DNA of 64,000 nt, taken from the NCBI GenBank assembly GCA_963082975.1, contig OY720348.1:22249146-22313145 (forward strand), given 5' to 3'. Of the stretch, positions 21,775 through 32,816 are shown piece after piece. The notes beneath the pieces were generated by a model. That model ran no database searches. It saw only the letters and a program-made list of their open reading frames with translations, and was not told where the DNA came from. Every line of letters begins with the position of its first letter. Position 1 is the first letter of the stretch. This DNA comes from Labia minor. Taxonomy: Eukaryota; Arthropoda; Insecta; Dermaptera; Spongiphoridae. Both the position numbers and the translations under genes were made by a program.

Positions 21775-23457
21775 AAAAAAGATTGTTTCGGGATAAAGAT
21801 TTTTCACGAAACAATCCTTTTCAACAGTCCGTCCCCTCTTCTTTGTCCCTGGTCACATCACCATCACTTCTCAGTGGACTCTGCAGCTTCCCGTCCTCCT
21901 TCTTCTTCCGTGCACGCTTCTTCCAAACAGATCGTAAGTCCAGCGGGTCATCCCTTCCCGTCCTTCGAGGAGTTTTCTACTTATACCTATAATTAATCCT
22001 AGTAACATTAAATAATCTCGAGGACATTCTCTAACCAATTTCGAACTGACGTTACTGCTTGCCCCAGGCGTCGTGTTTTGGTCATTAACTTCCTTTAAAT
22101 TTTATACTCTGGCATTCAATTCCACCAGATCTTCATTATCTAGAGTTTCAAAAACAAACGAATTTTTAGAACGTGCCCCCCCGCGTCTACCAAACCACGT
22201 CGACTTCGCGCCGGGGTAGCATTTCACTCAAATGTGAAATAATCCCCTCCGTCATCTCGAAACTGGTTTTAACATATGGCATATCCTCCTTAAAATCTAT
22301 CAACCTCAACGGTTCTCCTTCGAAGAGAGCGTATCGGTCATCCTGTAATTTCTCCCGAGACTCCCTGATGACCGATACCTTCTCTTTAATATATGAATAA
22401 AAAAGATTAATTTATTATACGTCGACTTGTTCAAAATAAATTCCCAGTGGCATTACCTCTTCCCTCTCCCTCGCCTATTTTCCCATCGTAGCAATAGTCT
22501 AACCTGCTAGAGAAGGAACAAAGATACATTACTCCCGTTTTTGTGAAAATTCCTAATGGTTCTCTTTTTCGAACGCCCTACCCCTCTCCTTTTGGTGGGA
22601 CCCCAACGGGTGGTTTACGACTACTAATATTCCCTGTCGCCCCAGCTGTTGGGGAAGTGCTTGTTCTCGGGCTTCTGGTGTTGAGCTGGGCCTCCACGCC
22701 ACCCCTAACCGTGGCATCCATATCGGAACTTCTGGTCTTTCTTCGTGAGGGTCGTCAATGGCTTCGTAGTCCCGTTGTTCCTTCTTTCTACCCGCGAGGC
22801 TTGTCCTGTTTCCCCTTGACTAATTTGCTCACCAGTCTCGGTCTCCTGTCGCCGAGACTCCGAATCTCCTCCATCAATCCTGAGGGATTCCTCCTCCCCT
22901 TCTGGCTCGCTCTCCACTTGCACTTCTTCTCTCTTGGTGACAGACGGAATGCCACTAATGGCTCCAAATTCCGTGTCATCTCGTTCAGTGCTAAGTGCTC
23001 TCGCTTTCACAACTTCCTCTTGCACCTCTTCTACCACGGTGACCGACGGAATGCCACTAATGGCTCCAAATTCCGTGTCATCGTGTTCAGTGCTACGACT
23101 CCTTCTCCCACGACCTCCTCTTGCCCTTCTTCTCTCTCGGTGACCGACGAAATGCCACTAATGGCTCCAAATTTCGTGTCAGCATGTTCAGGGCCAACTA
23201 TTCTCGCTCTCACGACATCCTCTTGCCCTTCCTCTATCTCAGTGACCGCCGGAATGCCACTAATGGCTCCAAATTCCGCGTCCTCTTATTCAGGGCTAAC
23301 GATTCGTGCTCTCGCGACCTCCTCTTGCATTTCTTCCTCCTTTCTCTCACCTCCGAGCCTTGTGTCCTTCCCGTTTACCATTGTATCACCTGCCCCTAAT
23401 CGCAGGGTTACTCGTGAGCCGTGTCTTCCAGTTTGAACCTCGCTCTTGGTTGTTTCT

Positions 23458-23770
23458 TCACCCATTCCTAAGTGTTATCGTTGGGTATCTTCGGACGACC
23501 CTCAACGCCGTTCCCTCCATCTTCCACTCCACGACCTCCTTCCTCTGGTCGTCGGGTATGTTACCCATTTTGGCCAGCTGCTCAAACTTATTGAAGAATA
23601 GGTCCATTTGCCCCATCCCCGCCCAGGGCGACATCCCCTCCACTATTCCCTTGTCCTGCCTTCCTGCTTATCTCGCTCCTCTATTTCCCATGTTTCGCCT
23701 ATCTCCAGCGCTTTATTCCTATCCCTTGGAACTGCTACTCTTACATTCCTACCAGTCTCTCCCCGTAATC
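23458..23770 (-). pseudogene. Gag-like remnant, right LTR element
   Basis: Same fragments as in the left element, including MDLFFNKFEQLAKMGNIPDD and the segment with GLRGETGRNVRVAVPRD, on the minus strand. The same stops and frame change occur, so the damage predates the separation of the two copies. Confidence 0.45.
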
Positions 23771-23864
23771 CCTGTATGAAAACATCTAACAAAATAATCT
23801 TTCAAAATAATTTTCGCCCCTTCTTCTGTCCAATTTCCTAAAGTGGCCATATCTTTTAACTGTT

Positions 23865-23919
<55 letters not shown>

Positions 23920-24202
23920 CTGATATCCTCATTTCCATCCCAATTTTCTAATAGCTGACTTAACATATAGCTGGGAGTTATCGATCTTTGTGTATCTTGT
24001 TATTCATCATTATGTATCTGTTCCTCCATTTCTCGTGGGGGGTGTTTTCAACTTTGATATTGAGCAAACACCAGGTCTAGGGTTTAATTTTTCCGTACTC
24101 TCCCTCACCTAAGAAAGAAAATCTGTTATCCTCCAGTTAGCCGATAGCGTCCAATAATTTTCCCGAGCTTCCTTAGTTAACCCTCCAACCCTAAACCCTC
24201 AA

Positions 24203-24219
24203 CCCCACACCTGACACCA
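24203..24219 (-). other. Primer-binding site, right LTR element
   Basis: CCCCACACCTGACACCA on the plus strand is the complement of the left PBS, two bases from the LTR end at 24222. Confidence 0.7.
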
Positions 24220-24221
24220 GT

Positions 24222-25889
24222 TGTAACATAGAGCCGAGTACTTACTTTAAAGCCGAGCATTTACTTGTACATAATACTAGAAGGGAAGGAACAAGATCAT
24301 GCCACCTGTATGCGACGAGCGGGTCCAATTGGTTATTTAAATACATCATTTAGCTTAAGTTAGTTTATTTGTTTAATCAAGATACAATTATTGATCGAGT
24401 TCAAATTATTAGTCTCTTCAAATTACAATTTATTTAACTTGTTCATTTTATAAGGTTACATTAATCCAGTTAATTATAATTTATGTAATTTATTTACTCA
24501 ATCAGTTTTACATTAATTCTTTTAATTATAATTCACATAATTTAACTTGTTTATTTAATTAATTTTGTATTAATCCATTTAATTATAATTTATATTATTT
24601 AATTTATTTATTCAATCAATTCTACATTAATTCTTTTAAATATAATTTATTTAATTTCACTTGTTTATTTAATTAATTTTACATTAATCCATTTAATTAT
24701 AATTCACATAATTTAACTTGTTTATTTAATTAATTTTGTATTAATCCATTTAATTATAATTTAAACAATTCAATTACAAGTTACCCGATAAAATGTATAG
24801 TAATTTAATTAGAAACATTTCATTTAATTTATTTCATATTCTGAATTCATTCAATTATAATTTACAAAATTTAATTATCAGTTACTTAATCAAATTTATA
24901 TTACTTATTCAATTTGATATCAATATCTTTTGAAAATATTTTATTTAATTTATTTAAAATCAGAAATTCATACAATTATAATTTACACAATTTAATTACA
25001 AATTACTTAAGAAATTTATATTACTTTTCAATGTGATATTAATATCTTTTGAAAATATTTTATTTAATCTATTTAAAATACATGTTATTTGACTTACAAT
25101 TTGTTGTCGTGTCGGCCGAACACTTACTATGGATATAACTAAAAATATTAACACTTGATATAATTAAAAATATTAACACAAACACTCACAATCACTTAAC
25201 AATAATTCATCCCCTTATAATACATCATACACTGCACACTTTCCATCCTACCCCCTCTCTTCCCCTGCCGGGGGGCCTCCGTGTATCACATCTTACGACC
25301 CTTGTAACTTTCTCACTTTCTGACTGCCCTGGCCTGTCCGCGCTGTTTGTTTTTTCTACCTCTTCTTCCTCTTCTCCTCTCAATTCCCTCCTCCTTTACT
25401 GGGCACCCATCCCCCTCTTTTCTGTAATGCAAAAATCTGCATATTATGGTCTCGCCTCATAGCCTTGAACGAATGTCCCACGCGGTTCATATGTCACCCA
25501 CGCATTTCTTATTTCTTTCCCGTCACCTTGAGCAGGCGTGTGTACAACGGTAGTCATAACTTCCCACACGATTCGCATTCCCCGGCTGGCTCCTTCCTGT
25601 CGCTGCTCACCCCCTTCACCCCTCCGGCATCGTTCATCTCACTTGCACTTATTATAATCTTTCTTAACTTAATTAGTTAACTCATTTCCTCTCAGACGTT
25701 AACGTATGCAAATTCCATCCTCCCCCAGCAGTCCTGCACGTGTGGTCAGTGATAATAATTATTATATTTTCCCAGGCTTATAAAAATGCTAATTCATCTT
25801 TCCATTACACTAAGATAATAAATTTTCAATATATCAAATATAATACATTTCCGTCACACCAATACAATATATCTCCAATATATATTACA
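24222..25889 (-). repeat. 5' LTR, type B (1668 bp), right element
   Basis: Inverted and of the same length as LTR-B(+). It ends at the outer boundary TATTACA, followed by CCTG and then the family A terminus GTTCACCGAGCCGCC. It carries the 57 bp tandem array in reverse. Confidence 0.85.
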
Positions 25890-26330
25890 CCTGGTTCACC
25901 GAGCCGCCGCTAGTTACTTTAAAAAAAATATTCATAAAACATACAGCCCTTAAATGTACGTATTAATGCACTGAAAAAAGAAAAGTATGGCCTGTGGATA
26001 TAACAAAATATATATTTCGTAATTTGTTACAAAATATTATTAAAATAAATATTTTTAATTTTATTTTATTATTAATTTTAATTTTATTTTATTTTTAATT
26101 TTAATTTTATTTTAATTTTAATTTTAATTTTATTTTATTTTTAAATTTAATTTAATTTTATTTTTAATTTTAATTTTATTTTATTTTTAATTTTAATATC
26201 GATTTTTCTTTATAAATATAATCTATTGGGTGAATTTCAAAAAAAAAATCCTTTGAGCGGTTTAATATCTCAAAAATATACAAATATATAATTTTTGCTA
26301 GTATAATAAAAGGTAAGATATAAACAAAAT
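25890..26330 (-). mobile_element. Family A repeat, copy 3, target of the LTR insertion
   Basis: Reading the minus strand, the 5' motif (ACTAGCAAAAATTATATA) is near 26310 and the 3' end CACCGAGCCGCCGC at 25896-25912 directly touches the LTR. The centre is expanded by low-complexity TTTTAATTTTATTTTA repeats (26045-26195). The 4 bp CCTG at 25890-25893 is the right half of the target duplication. Confidence 0.75.
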
Positions 26331-26459
26331 GTATCTTATAATAAGTGTAAATTTTAGATTAAATTAATTATTTATTAACTAATTTATTATTTACTAATTT
26401 AATTTAAAAAAAAAAAAAAATTTCTTCTATAATTCATTTCAGATGAATTATAAATTAAA

Positions 26460-26800
26460 TAAATTGTGGTGGGAATCTCAGTAACGTTTAACATCGGATC
26501 GACTAACTTAGTAAAGAAATAATTGGATTGCATAATAACAATTAGTAAGTCAATTTAACGTGGCTTATTCATCCCCCTCCCCTCCCCCATTCCAGGTTAG
26601 CTAACAAAGGAAGGAATCTCGTGATGGGGTCTGTTCCGGCCTAATATGACGTGTGCGCCCATCAGGCGGTGGGCAAATGACCCCTCGTGCTCCTTTGCGT
26701 GCCACCCGCTACCTGCACGATGTCTACCGCACTCCCTTCCCTCCTCCAATCATCCCTTGTCCTTTAAAACTTATTAAAACGCCTTCTTGGTGACGATTGC
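26460..26800. other. Lower-AT island, possible regulatory sequence
   Basis: A mixed-composition stretch containing ATTCATCCCCCTCCCCTCCC, GGGGTCTGTTCCGGCC and GTGCGCCCATCAGGCGGTGG. All frames have stops and it matches no repeat in the window. It could be a conserved non-coding element; there is no direct evidence. Confidence 0.3.
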
Positions 26801-26894
26801 AAATTCACGAACGAATTATTTGTTTTAAAATCATGGTCAATATTTATAACAAAAATTTATCTAATTATATATTATAACTATAAAATTACAAAAT

Positions 26895-26897
<3 letters not shown>

Positions 26898-26937
<40 letters not shown>
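26898..26937. repeat. TA microsatellite
   Basis: About 20 TA units next to a family A copy. Confidence 0.9.
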
Positions 26938-26944
<7 letters not shown>

Positions 26945-26974
26945 TATGAAACATATGATATATATATATATATA

Positions 26975-27415
26975 TGAAACAATTTCAACTAATTTAAAAG
27001 AACATAAATTAAATAGAATAGTCATACCTTAAACGTACGTATTAATGCATTGAAAAAAGAAAAGTATGGCCTGTGGATATAACATAATATATATTTCGTA
27101 GTTTGATTACAAAACAATATTAAAATAAATATTTTTAATGTTACTTTATTTATAATTTTTTCTATTTAAGGAAGAGCTATCCGGCGTTACCCAGCGCGAT
27201 TTTTCTTTTTAATAAAAGAAATTAATAAAAGAAATTTTAATAAATTCCTCTTTGAAATTAAGAAAAAACTAACAAAGATTATTTTTCTCGAGACTGAAAC
27301 CTATACAGATAGATTTTTCTTTATAAATATTCTCTATGGTGTACATTTCAAAAAAGTCCCTATAGCGATTTAATATTTCAAATTTAATTTTTGCTAGTTT
27401 AATAAGATAAGATAT
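26975..27415 (-). mobile_element. Family A repeat, copy 4
   Basis: Minus orientation. Shared blocks: AAACGTACGTATTAATGCAT, AAGTATGGCCTGTGGATATA, GGCGTTACCCAGCGCGATTT and, at the 5' end, TTTTTGCTAGTTTAATAAGA. The 3' GC hairpin is missing; the copy starts in TA-rich DNA. Confidence 0.75.
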
Positions 27416-28418
27416 ATATGTATATATATATATAATATATCTTTGCTCTCAAAACAGCTCGAAGGATTTTTATAAAATTTTAAGCATTTCATTCATTTAA
27501 ATTGGCGTTTTTTTTAATTAAAGTAGTTAATAACAAGAGTTATCAAATATGTATATCAAAATCAAAATATATACCTATATTTTCAATGATTAATCTTACT
27601 TTAAGAAACATTAATATATTTGGGTTAAATTCTTATTTATTTATAAATATATATATATACAAACAACTATCATAAATTATAAACTAACTTTGAAAATGTT
27701 AATCTCAATCTCCCAAAATCAAAGATCTTTATCTTCATTCAAAGCACACAGTCTCTCGTCATTTCTCCTTGATAATCATTTTGAAATATTAATATATTTT
27801 AAATATATCTACTAAAATATAAAATAAATATTATTTACTAATTAGATCAAATTATTAAATTTATTACAATATTTTTTATTATTATAAATTATATATTATT
27901 ATTAATTAGTTATTAAATTTATTCATTTGAATTATTTTGTAAATATAAATAATTTTGTATTCATTGTCGGAAAGATTATTTGATGAAGATATCGTTTGAA
28001 CAGCGTGAAGCTATAAATATAAATCCTTATTAAGCTTTTAATACTAAAAATTAATTTTTAAATATATATATATGGATTCATTGATAATCTATAATCTATA
28101 ATTAATATACAGCCAGGGGCGTATTATAAGATGAGTATAGTTTTATTGGGGATATACTAGTAGTATTCACATAATCGCCTCAGTCATTATTTATCTATAC
28201 TAAAACATCACAATATCTCTGATATATTCTTTAAACAATATACATATATAAATTTTTCAGTTCAAGAAAAGTAGATAGAGTTAAAAATATAGTTAACCAA
28301 ATTACATATTATTTTCACCAGTATAATTTATTAAATAAAGTCCTTTCTTTTTAAATCAGTCAGGCATATATTTTTATTTGACTTTTTAAAATAATATCCA
28401 CATTCTACTCTCATTCTC
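27416..28418. other. AT-rich DNA, no gene seen
   Basis: AT-rich, with a TA run near 27420-27442 and a mixed patch at 27700-27780. Nothing else recognised. Confidence 0.5.
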
Positions 28419-29020
28419 ACTTTTTATTATCTCACCAGAGATAGTATTGTGATCACAAAAATTTTCGAAGTCGAGATTTTGATGTTTTTTTACGTTTTGA
28501 AGGTCCCTGAGTCATTTTCACTAAGTTTGAGAAAAATGTCTGTCTGTTTCTATGTGTGTGTGTATGTATGTAGACAAGATTATCGAAAAACGGTTTGAGC
28601 TAGATTAATGAAATTTGGTACACGGGCATTATTCAAAATTCGCAGTTTTCTATCAACTTTTGAGAAATGTAGCTCATTCAGAACCTACCACGTTTTCATT
28701 TTTTTTTTCCTCTAAACTGACCGTACAAATCAAAATAAATGTTTCATATTTTTACATATGATTAAAAATTGTATAAAACTTCTATATATAAAATTTCAGC
28801 TTTTTTGAATCGTTTAAAGTATCGGAATTAATTTTTTAAATTTTTTATCACGTTGACTGCCAGCATGTGTCGTGGTGCCATCAACAAAGAGACAAACACG
28901 CGCTGGTTTAATAAATATTATTTATTAATTTTAATTAATTAAATTTAATTTAAATATAATATATGTTAATTAATCCAATTCAAATTTGCGAGATAGTCGA
29001 GTGAAGACTCCGGATTTTTT
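28419..29020 (+). mobile_element. Family B repeat, copy 2
   Basis: Near full length: 5' ACTTTTTATTATCTCACCAG, internal CACGTTGACTGCCAGCATGT and GTGGTGCCATCAACAAAGAG, 3' GCGAGATAGTCGAGTGAAGA then CTCCGGATTTTTT. The terminal hairpin has lost bases relative to copy 1. Confidence 0.75.
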
Positions 29021-29461
29021 TCAATGAAATTAATTATCTAAACATGTAAATAATCATATATATATAATAAATTAAATTTTATATTCACATAAAAATAATG
29101 CTATGCTATAAAGATTATCAATTTATATTTTATAATTCATCCTTTACTAATTTCCAAATTATTTAAAAATTCTTTATATATAGTAATTACATCACAATAT
29201 CACATTAATTAAAATCTTTAATCAATAGATAATTAAAATTTATAAATTAATATGATATATTTTAATAAAATAAAATAAAACTAAATTAAAGCAATAACGG
29301 GACGAATTCCTTCCCGACAAATTAAATATATGATTTAAAATTTCTAAATACTAAATTGTAATATAAATAAATAAAATATTAAGTTAAATTGGATGAAAAT
29401 ATTGTTTTTTTTAGTAATTTATTATTTTAATCAACTTCTTTTATTCTTCTTTTACTTTGAT

Positions 29462-29495
<34 letters not shown>

Positions 29496-29821
29496 TATTC
29501 TAAAGAAGTTTCTCTTTAAAAGAAGTAAGTACGGATGGTTATTTATGATTTTCTTGAATGATTGAATTTTACTTTGTTCGTAAGCGCCCTAATAATAAGA
29601 CTATAAGACATAATGTAAACAACCATAACATATAAGATGTATTGATGGATTACTTTCAAAAAGAAACTTAAAAAAATATCTCTATTCAAGAAACTATTCA
29701 GCACTTTCCATCTGAGTTCTAAATGATCTATTATCATAATAACTTTTACGATTTTCTTTAATGGAAACTGTCTAAGTTAGACACGGTTTCTCATTAACAG
29801 AAGATAGAAATTGATTTCCAG
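29021..29821. other. AT-rich DNA, no gene seen
   Basis: AT-rich, with a TA tract at about 29464-29490. The minus-strand frame at 29543-29737 has no recognisable feature. Confidence 0.45.
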
Positions 29822-29899
29822 TTATTAGAAAATGCTCACGCCTTTGACAAACACCCTCTGGTCCACCTATCGGAAGGGGTTGAAATTGCAATGGATTGA
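29822..29899 (+). CDS. Possible short terminal exon (weak)
   Basis: After TTGATTTCCAG at 29811-29821 the frame reads LLENAHAFDKHPLVHLSEGV then EIAMD and a TGA stop. Composition is far less AT-rich than the surroundings and the peptide looks protein-like. The polypyrimidine tract is poor, and a second frame over the same DNA is also open, so this may be a conserved non-coding patch instead. Function unknown. Confidence 0.2.
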   Translation, partial: LLENAHAFDKHPLVHLSEGVEIAMD

Positions 29900-30047
29900 A
29901 TTATCACAAAGAGAGTTAAATAATAACCATATTTTATGTATTACTATTATGTATAAATTGAAATATTGTTTATTTCTATTTATTTAATTATATATATATA
30001 TATATATATAATTTTTTATAATTTTATTATATTGATTATAAAAAGTA

Positions 30048-30544
30048 GGAGGGCAGGTCAATAAGTCCGTGACTTTTTGAATTTCCTGTCTCCTAAATGG
30101 ATGGCAACACTGCTCCTGCCGAAATTTGAACCAGCTGGGTCTTTTAGTTTTTGTTTGACATCCTTAATAGCAGACTATCTTGTGATTTGAAAAAAAATGG
30201 AAATAAGTGAATTTCTTGTGCTCATTGAACATTTGGCTTTGTTTAAACCTCGATATTGATGAGTTTTTGAGCCGTTTCGTATCCGTGTATGAAACGTGGA
30301 TGAAACGTGGATCCACCATACACACGATGATTAAACAGCAGTCAAAACATTGGATTTTCGGGGTGAATCGGCACCAACGATGTCCTCTATAAATCTTATT
30401 TTTTGGAAGGGATCAAAAAAATTGGAGAAACGTTGGACGAAGTATCGAGCTCAGAGAAGACTACGTTGAGAGAAATAAAATAATTTTTTTATCCAAAAGC
30501 CTGTGTTTCATTCAAAAAGCCACGGACTTATTGACCCGCCCTCG
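30048..30544 (+). mobile_element. Deleted mariner, family M1 copy 2
   Basis: TA on both sides (30046-30047, 30545-30546). Left end GGAGGGCAGGTCAATAAGTC and right end GACTTATTGACCCGCCCTCG are good inverted repeats, the best preserved in the family. The internal deletion is shared with copy 1. Confidence 0.9.
30197..30475 (+). pseudogene. mariner transposase remnant (M1 copy 2)
   Basis: Has an ATG with MEISEFLVLIE, then the same internal junction as copy 1, then IDEFLSRFVSVYETW and, after frameshifts, KKLEKRW. The DETW aspartate is again tyrosine. The segments with the other two catalytic aspartates are gone. Confidence 0.8.
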
Positions 30545-30546
30545 TA

Positions 30547-30741
30547 CTACAAAATTAAATCTATTTTTTTTAAATTTTTACTTAATAATTAATATACCAT
30601 TAAATATATTTAATTATATATTGATGTATGATCTGTTATTTCTTAAGACATGGTCTTTCCTAATGTATTTCCTTTAAAATTAATGGGAATAGTTCGGTTT
30701 TTTTCATTTCACTTATAACTTACAAACTTTATAGATTCAAT

Positions 30742-30772
<31 letters not shown>

Positions 30773-31034
30773 ATAAAAAAATATTTAGACTCAAAAATCG
30801 TAATATGTGATGTATATAATTTAATATACTTTTTTTTTTATCTAAGATGCCCTCGAGAAAATAATTTCCGTATCTCATTTATAAACATTCTCCGTTTATA
30901 TAAATATTTTTTTTTAAATGATGACCGTTTTTATCAGCCAAAATTGACCTGATTTCAGATATTAAATTAAAAAATAAATAATAAAAATATTTTTCCACAA
31001 AAATAAGAATTTATATTTATATATAATAGTTCAT

Positions 31035-31067
<33 letters not shown>

Positions 31068-31440
31068 ATAATTATCAATGATTTTTGTTTAGGGAGAGTA
31101 ATTATTTTTACATAAAATTAAGTTTAAATATTTCGCTTATTAGTGTTGTTTGCGTGATTGAATGTAAAACACTATTTACATAAACAACTCAAAAATAAGT
31201 AGTACAAATCTAATAAATAACAAAATATTCATTTGAAAAAGTGAATAAATTTGATTCTTGAATTTATATTGTCAACTATAAATTCGTTTTAATTAATTTT
31301 ACTTTCCAACAAACACGTACAAATAATTAATAAAAATATCTACTAAACAAACACTATTAATTCTTTTCAATTTCCAATTACTATTTTTTAATTCAATTGA
31401 ATTATTATTCGAATAATTAATGGAATCATTCATGTGCATA
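30547..31440. other. AT-rich DNA, no gene seen
   Basis: AT-rich, with TA tracts at about 30743-30768 and 31034-31055. No coding signal. Confidence 0.5.
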
Positions 31441-31448
31441 ACTTAATG

Positions 31449-31646
31449 CCGTGATTCTCAACCACTGTGCCGCGGCACTTTTTTCAAAATGTGCCGCCAA
31501 ATTTTACAAATTTAAAAACATTTCCGACTTTTTTCAATTTTTTGAATATGGTAAATAAGTAAATAACTTTTACACTTATCTTTTTCTTTGTGTGCCGCCA
31601 AATTTTTAAACCGTAAAGTGTGCCGCGGTAAGGTTGAGAATCACTG
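31449..31646. mobile_element. hAT MITE, copy 1
   Basis: About 198 bp. Ends GTGATTCTCAACC and GGTTGAGAATCAC, the common hAT terminus, with inner GTGCCGCGGCAC/GTGCCGCGG motifs. Flanked by a perfect 8 bp duplication, ACTTAATG (31441-31448 and 31647-31654), diagnostic of hAT insertion. No coding sequence. Confidence 0.9.
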
Positions 31647-31911
31647 ACTTAATGGTAAAATTTATAACTATTAAACTTAATAGCGAGGGTTCGAAACTCA
31701 CCACATTCACAAAAATTATAATTTAATATTTAATATGATATTATGAATTTTCCAAAAAATAAATGTGCATATTATTTACTGTATAAATAAATACGTGTGT
31801 GTATATATGTATAAATATTGGTTGTCTTAGACAAGATTATAATTAAAATGTGAATTTTTCTGACGATAAAAAACATGGAAATGTTACCAGGTCTTACTAT
31901 ATAATATATTA

Positions 31912-32814
31912 CACCCTCCATTCCAAAAGAAACCGAACTTTTTAAAAAAACAAAAAACCAATGTACATTTTGGAACAAATCATTTTTATTAATCAATGTA
32001 TTCCCCTTCTGCATCCATACACAAATTTGCACGCTCCAACAAGTTGTCAAACGACTTCTCCATGTCCTTTATTGGAATGGTCTTTAGGACGCCGGTCGTC
32101 GCCTTCTCAATGGCTTCAATCGATGCGGTCCACTTTCCTTTCATAGCCAAATGCAGTTTAGGGAACAGATAGAAGTCGAACGGAGCCAGATCTTGTGAAT
32201 AGGGCGAATGATGCAAAGGAATAACGTGATTTTATGACCAAAAACTCAGTCGCGAACGATGTGATGGTGCATTATCTTGCAAAAGAGTCCAACTGACGAT
32301 TTCTCGATATTCTGGCCTAATACGACGAATTCTTGCCAGCAAACGCTTCATGACGCCCAAGTAAAACTCTCCAGTGACTGTCTGGTCGGGTGGAACAAAT
32401 TCTTTATGGATAATTCCTTTTGAAACGTAAAAATCCGGTTCTGGGACGGCCTGATCTTTCGTCATCATCCAGCGTCTCTCTACCCGATTTGAATCGCCCG
32501 AACCACTCGTAAACTTGCGTACTGGATAAACAATCATCACCATATGCATTTTGTAGCTTTTGGTGCGTTTCAGTAAAAGTTTTACCAAGTTTAACACATA
32601 AATCAATTGCAGCTCTTTTTTTGAAACTCATTTTCCGACCGATGTATAAAACACACTGACATTTGAAACGCAATAACTTTTGTTGTATGCATCCAAATGT
32701 CATGAAATTTATGTCAATGAGGGACTAAGCCATCTACGAGCAAAATATTACAACAGATGGCATTAGTGGTACTATTTTTTTTTTAAATGTTCGGTCTTTT
32801 TGGAATGGTGGGTG
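31912..32814 (-). mobile_element. mariner, family M3 (about 900 bp, defective)
   Basis: TA at 31910-31911 and 32815-32816. Terminal inverted repeats CACCCTCCATTCCAAAAGAA and CTTTTTGGAATGGTGGGTG. It carries the most complete transposase remnant in the window. The only copy of this family seen here. Confidence 0.9.
31989..32631 (-). pseudogene. mariner transposase, broken (M3)
   Basis: The N-terminus MSFKKRAAIDLCVKLGKTFT followed by VYEWFGRFKSGRETLDDDE is the helix-turn-helix and linker (GRP at its end). The frame then joins directly to FYVSKGIIHKEFVPPDQTV, GEFYLGVMKRLLARIRRI and TLLQDNAPSH, the second catalytic aspartate region. A third frame holds SPYSQDLAPFDFYLFPKLHL, with the third aspartate, and ends in LLERANLCMDAEGEYID. 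An internal deletion removes the first catalytic aspartate, and at least two frameshifts separate the pieces. Inactive. Confidence 0.85.
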
Positions 32815-32816
32815 TA

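Larger units (their letters stand above)
21761..24221 (-). mobile_element. Internal region of the right LTR element
   Basis: Inverted near-copy of 17450-19888. It contains the reversed 102 bp repeats (about 22900-23290), a Gag-like remnant (23458-23770), an A run of 49 at 23867-23915 (31 in the left copy) and the primer-binding site. A small number of substitutions and short indels separate the two copies. No pol sequence is present. Long open frames on the plus strand here (22543-23436, 23306-23779) are antisense to the element and not taken as genes. Confidence 0.8.
15627..25889. mobile_element. Inverted pair of LTR retrotransposons inserted as one 10.26 kb unit
   Basis: Order on the plus strand: LTR-A(+), internal(+), LTR-B(+), a truncated LTR-A(-), internal(-), LTR-B(-). 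The left unit has a primer-binding site after its 5' LTR and a polypurine tract before its 3' LTR; the right unit has the same in mirror orientation. Both outer boundaries are LTR starts (TGTAATA and its complement TATTACA). CCTG precedes 15627 and CCTG follows 25889, a 4 bp target duplication for the whole block. The internal regions (2439 and about 2461 bp) are too short for a pol gene, so the elements are non-autonomous. TGG-type primer site and 4 bp duplication suit Ty3/gypsy-type elements, but no RT or integrase is available to classify them. Confidence 0.85.

Noticed and set aside
15627-25889. Terminal inverted repeat DNA transposon (Foldback or Polinton type) instead of LTR elements
   Set aside because: Primer-binding sites, polypurine tracts and direct LTRs (15627 and 19889) are present within the left half, which only an LTR element explains.
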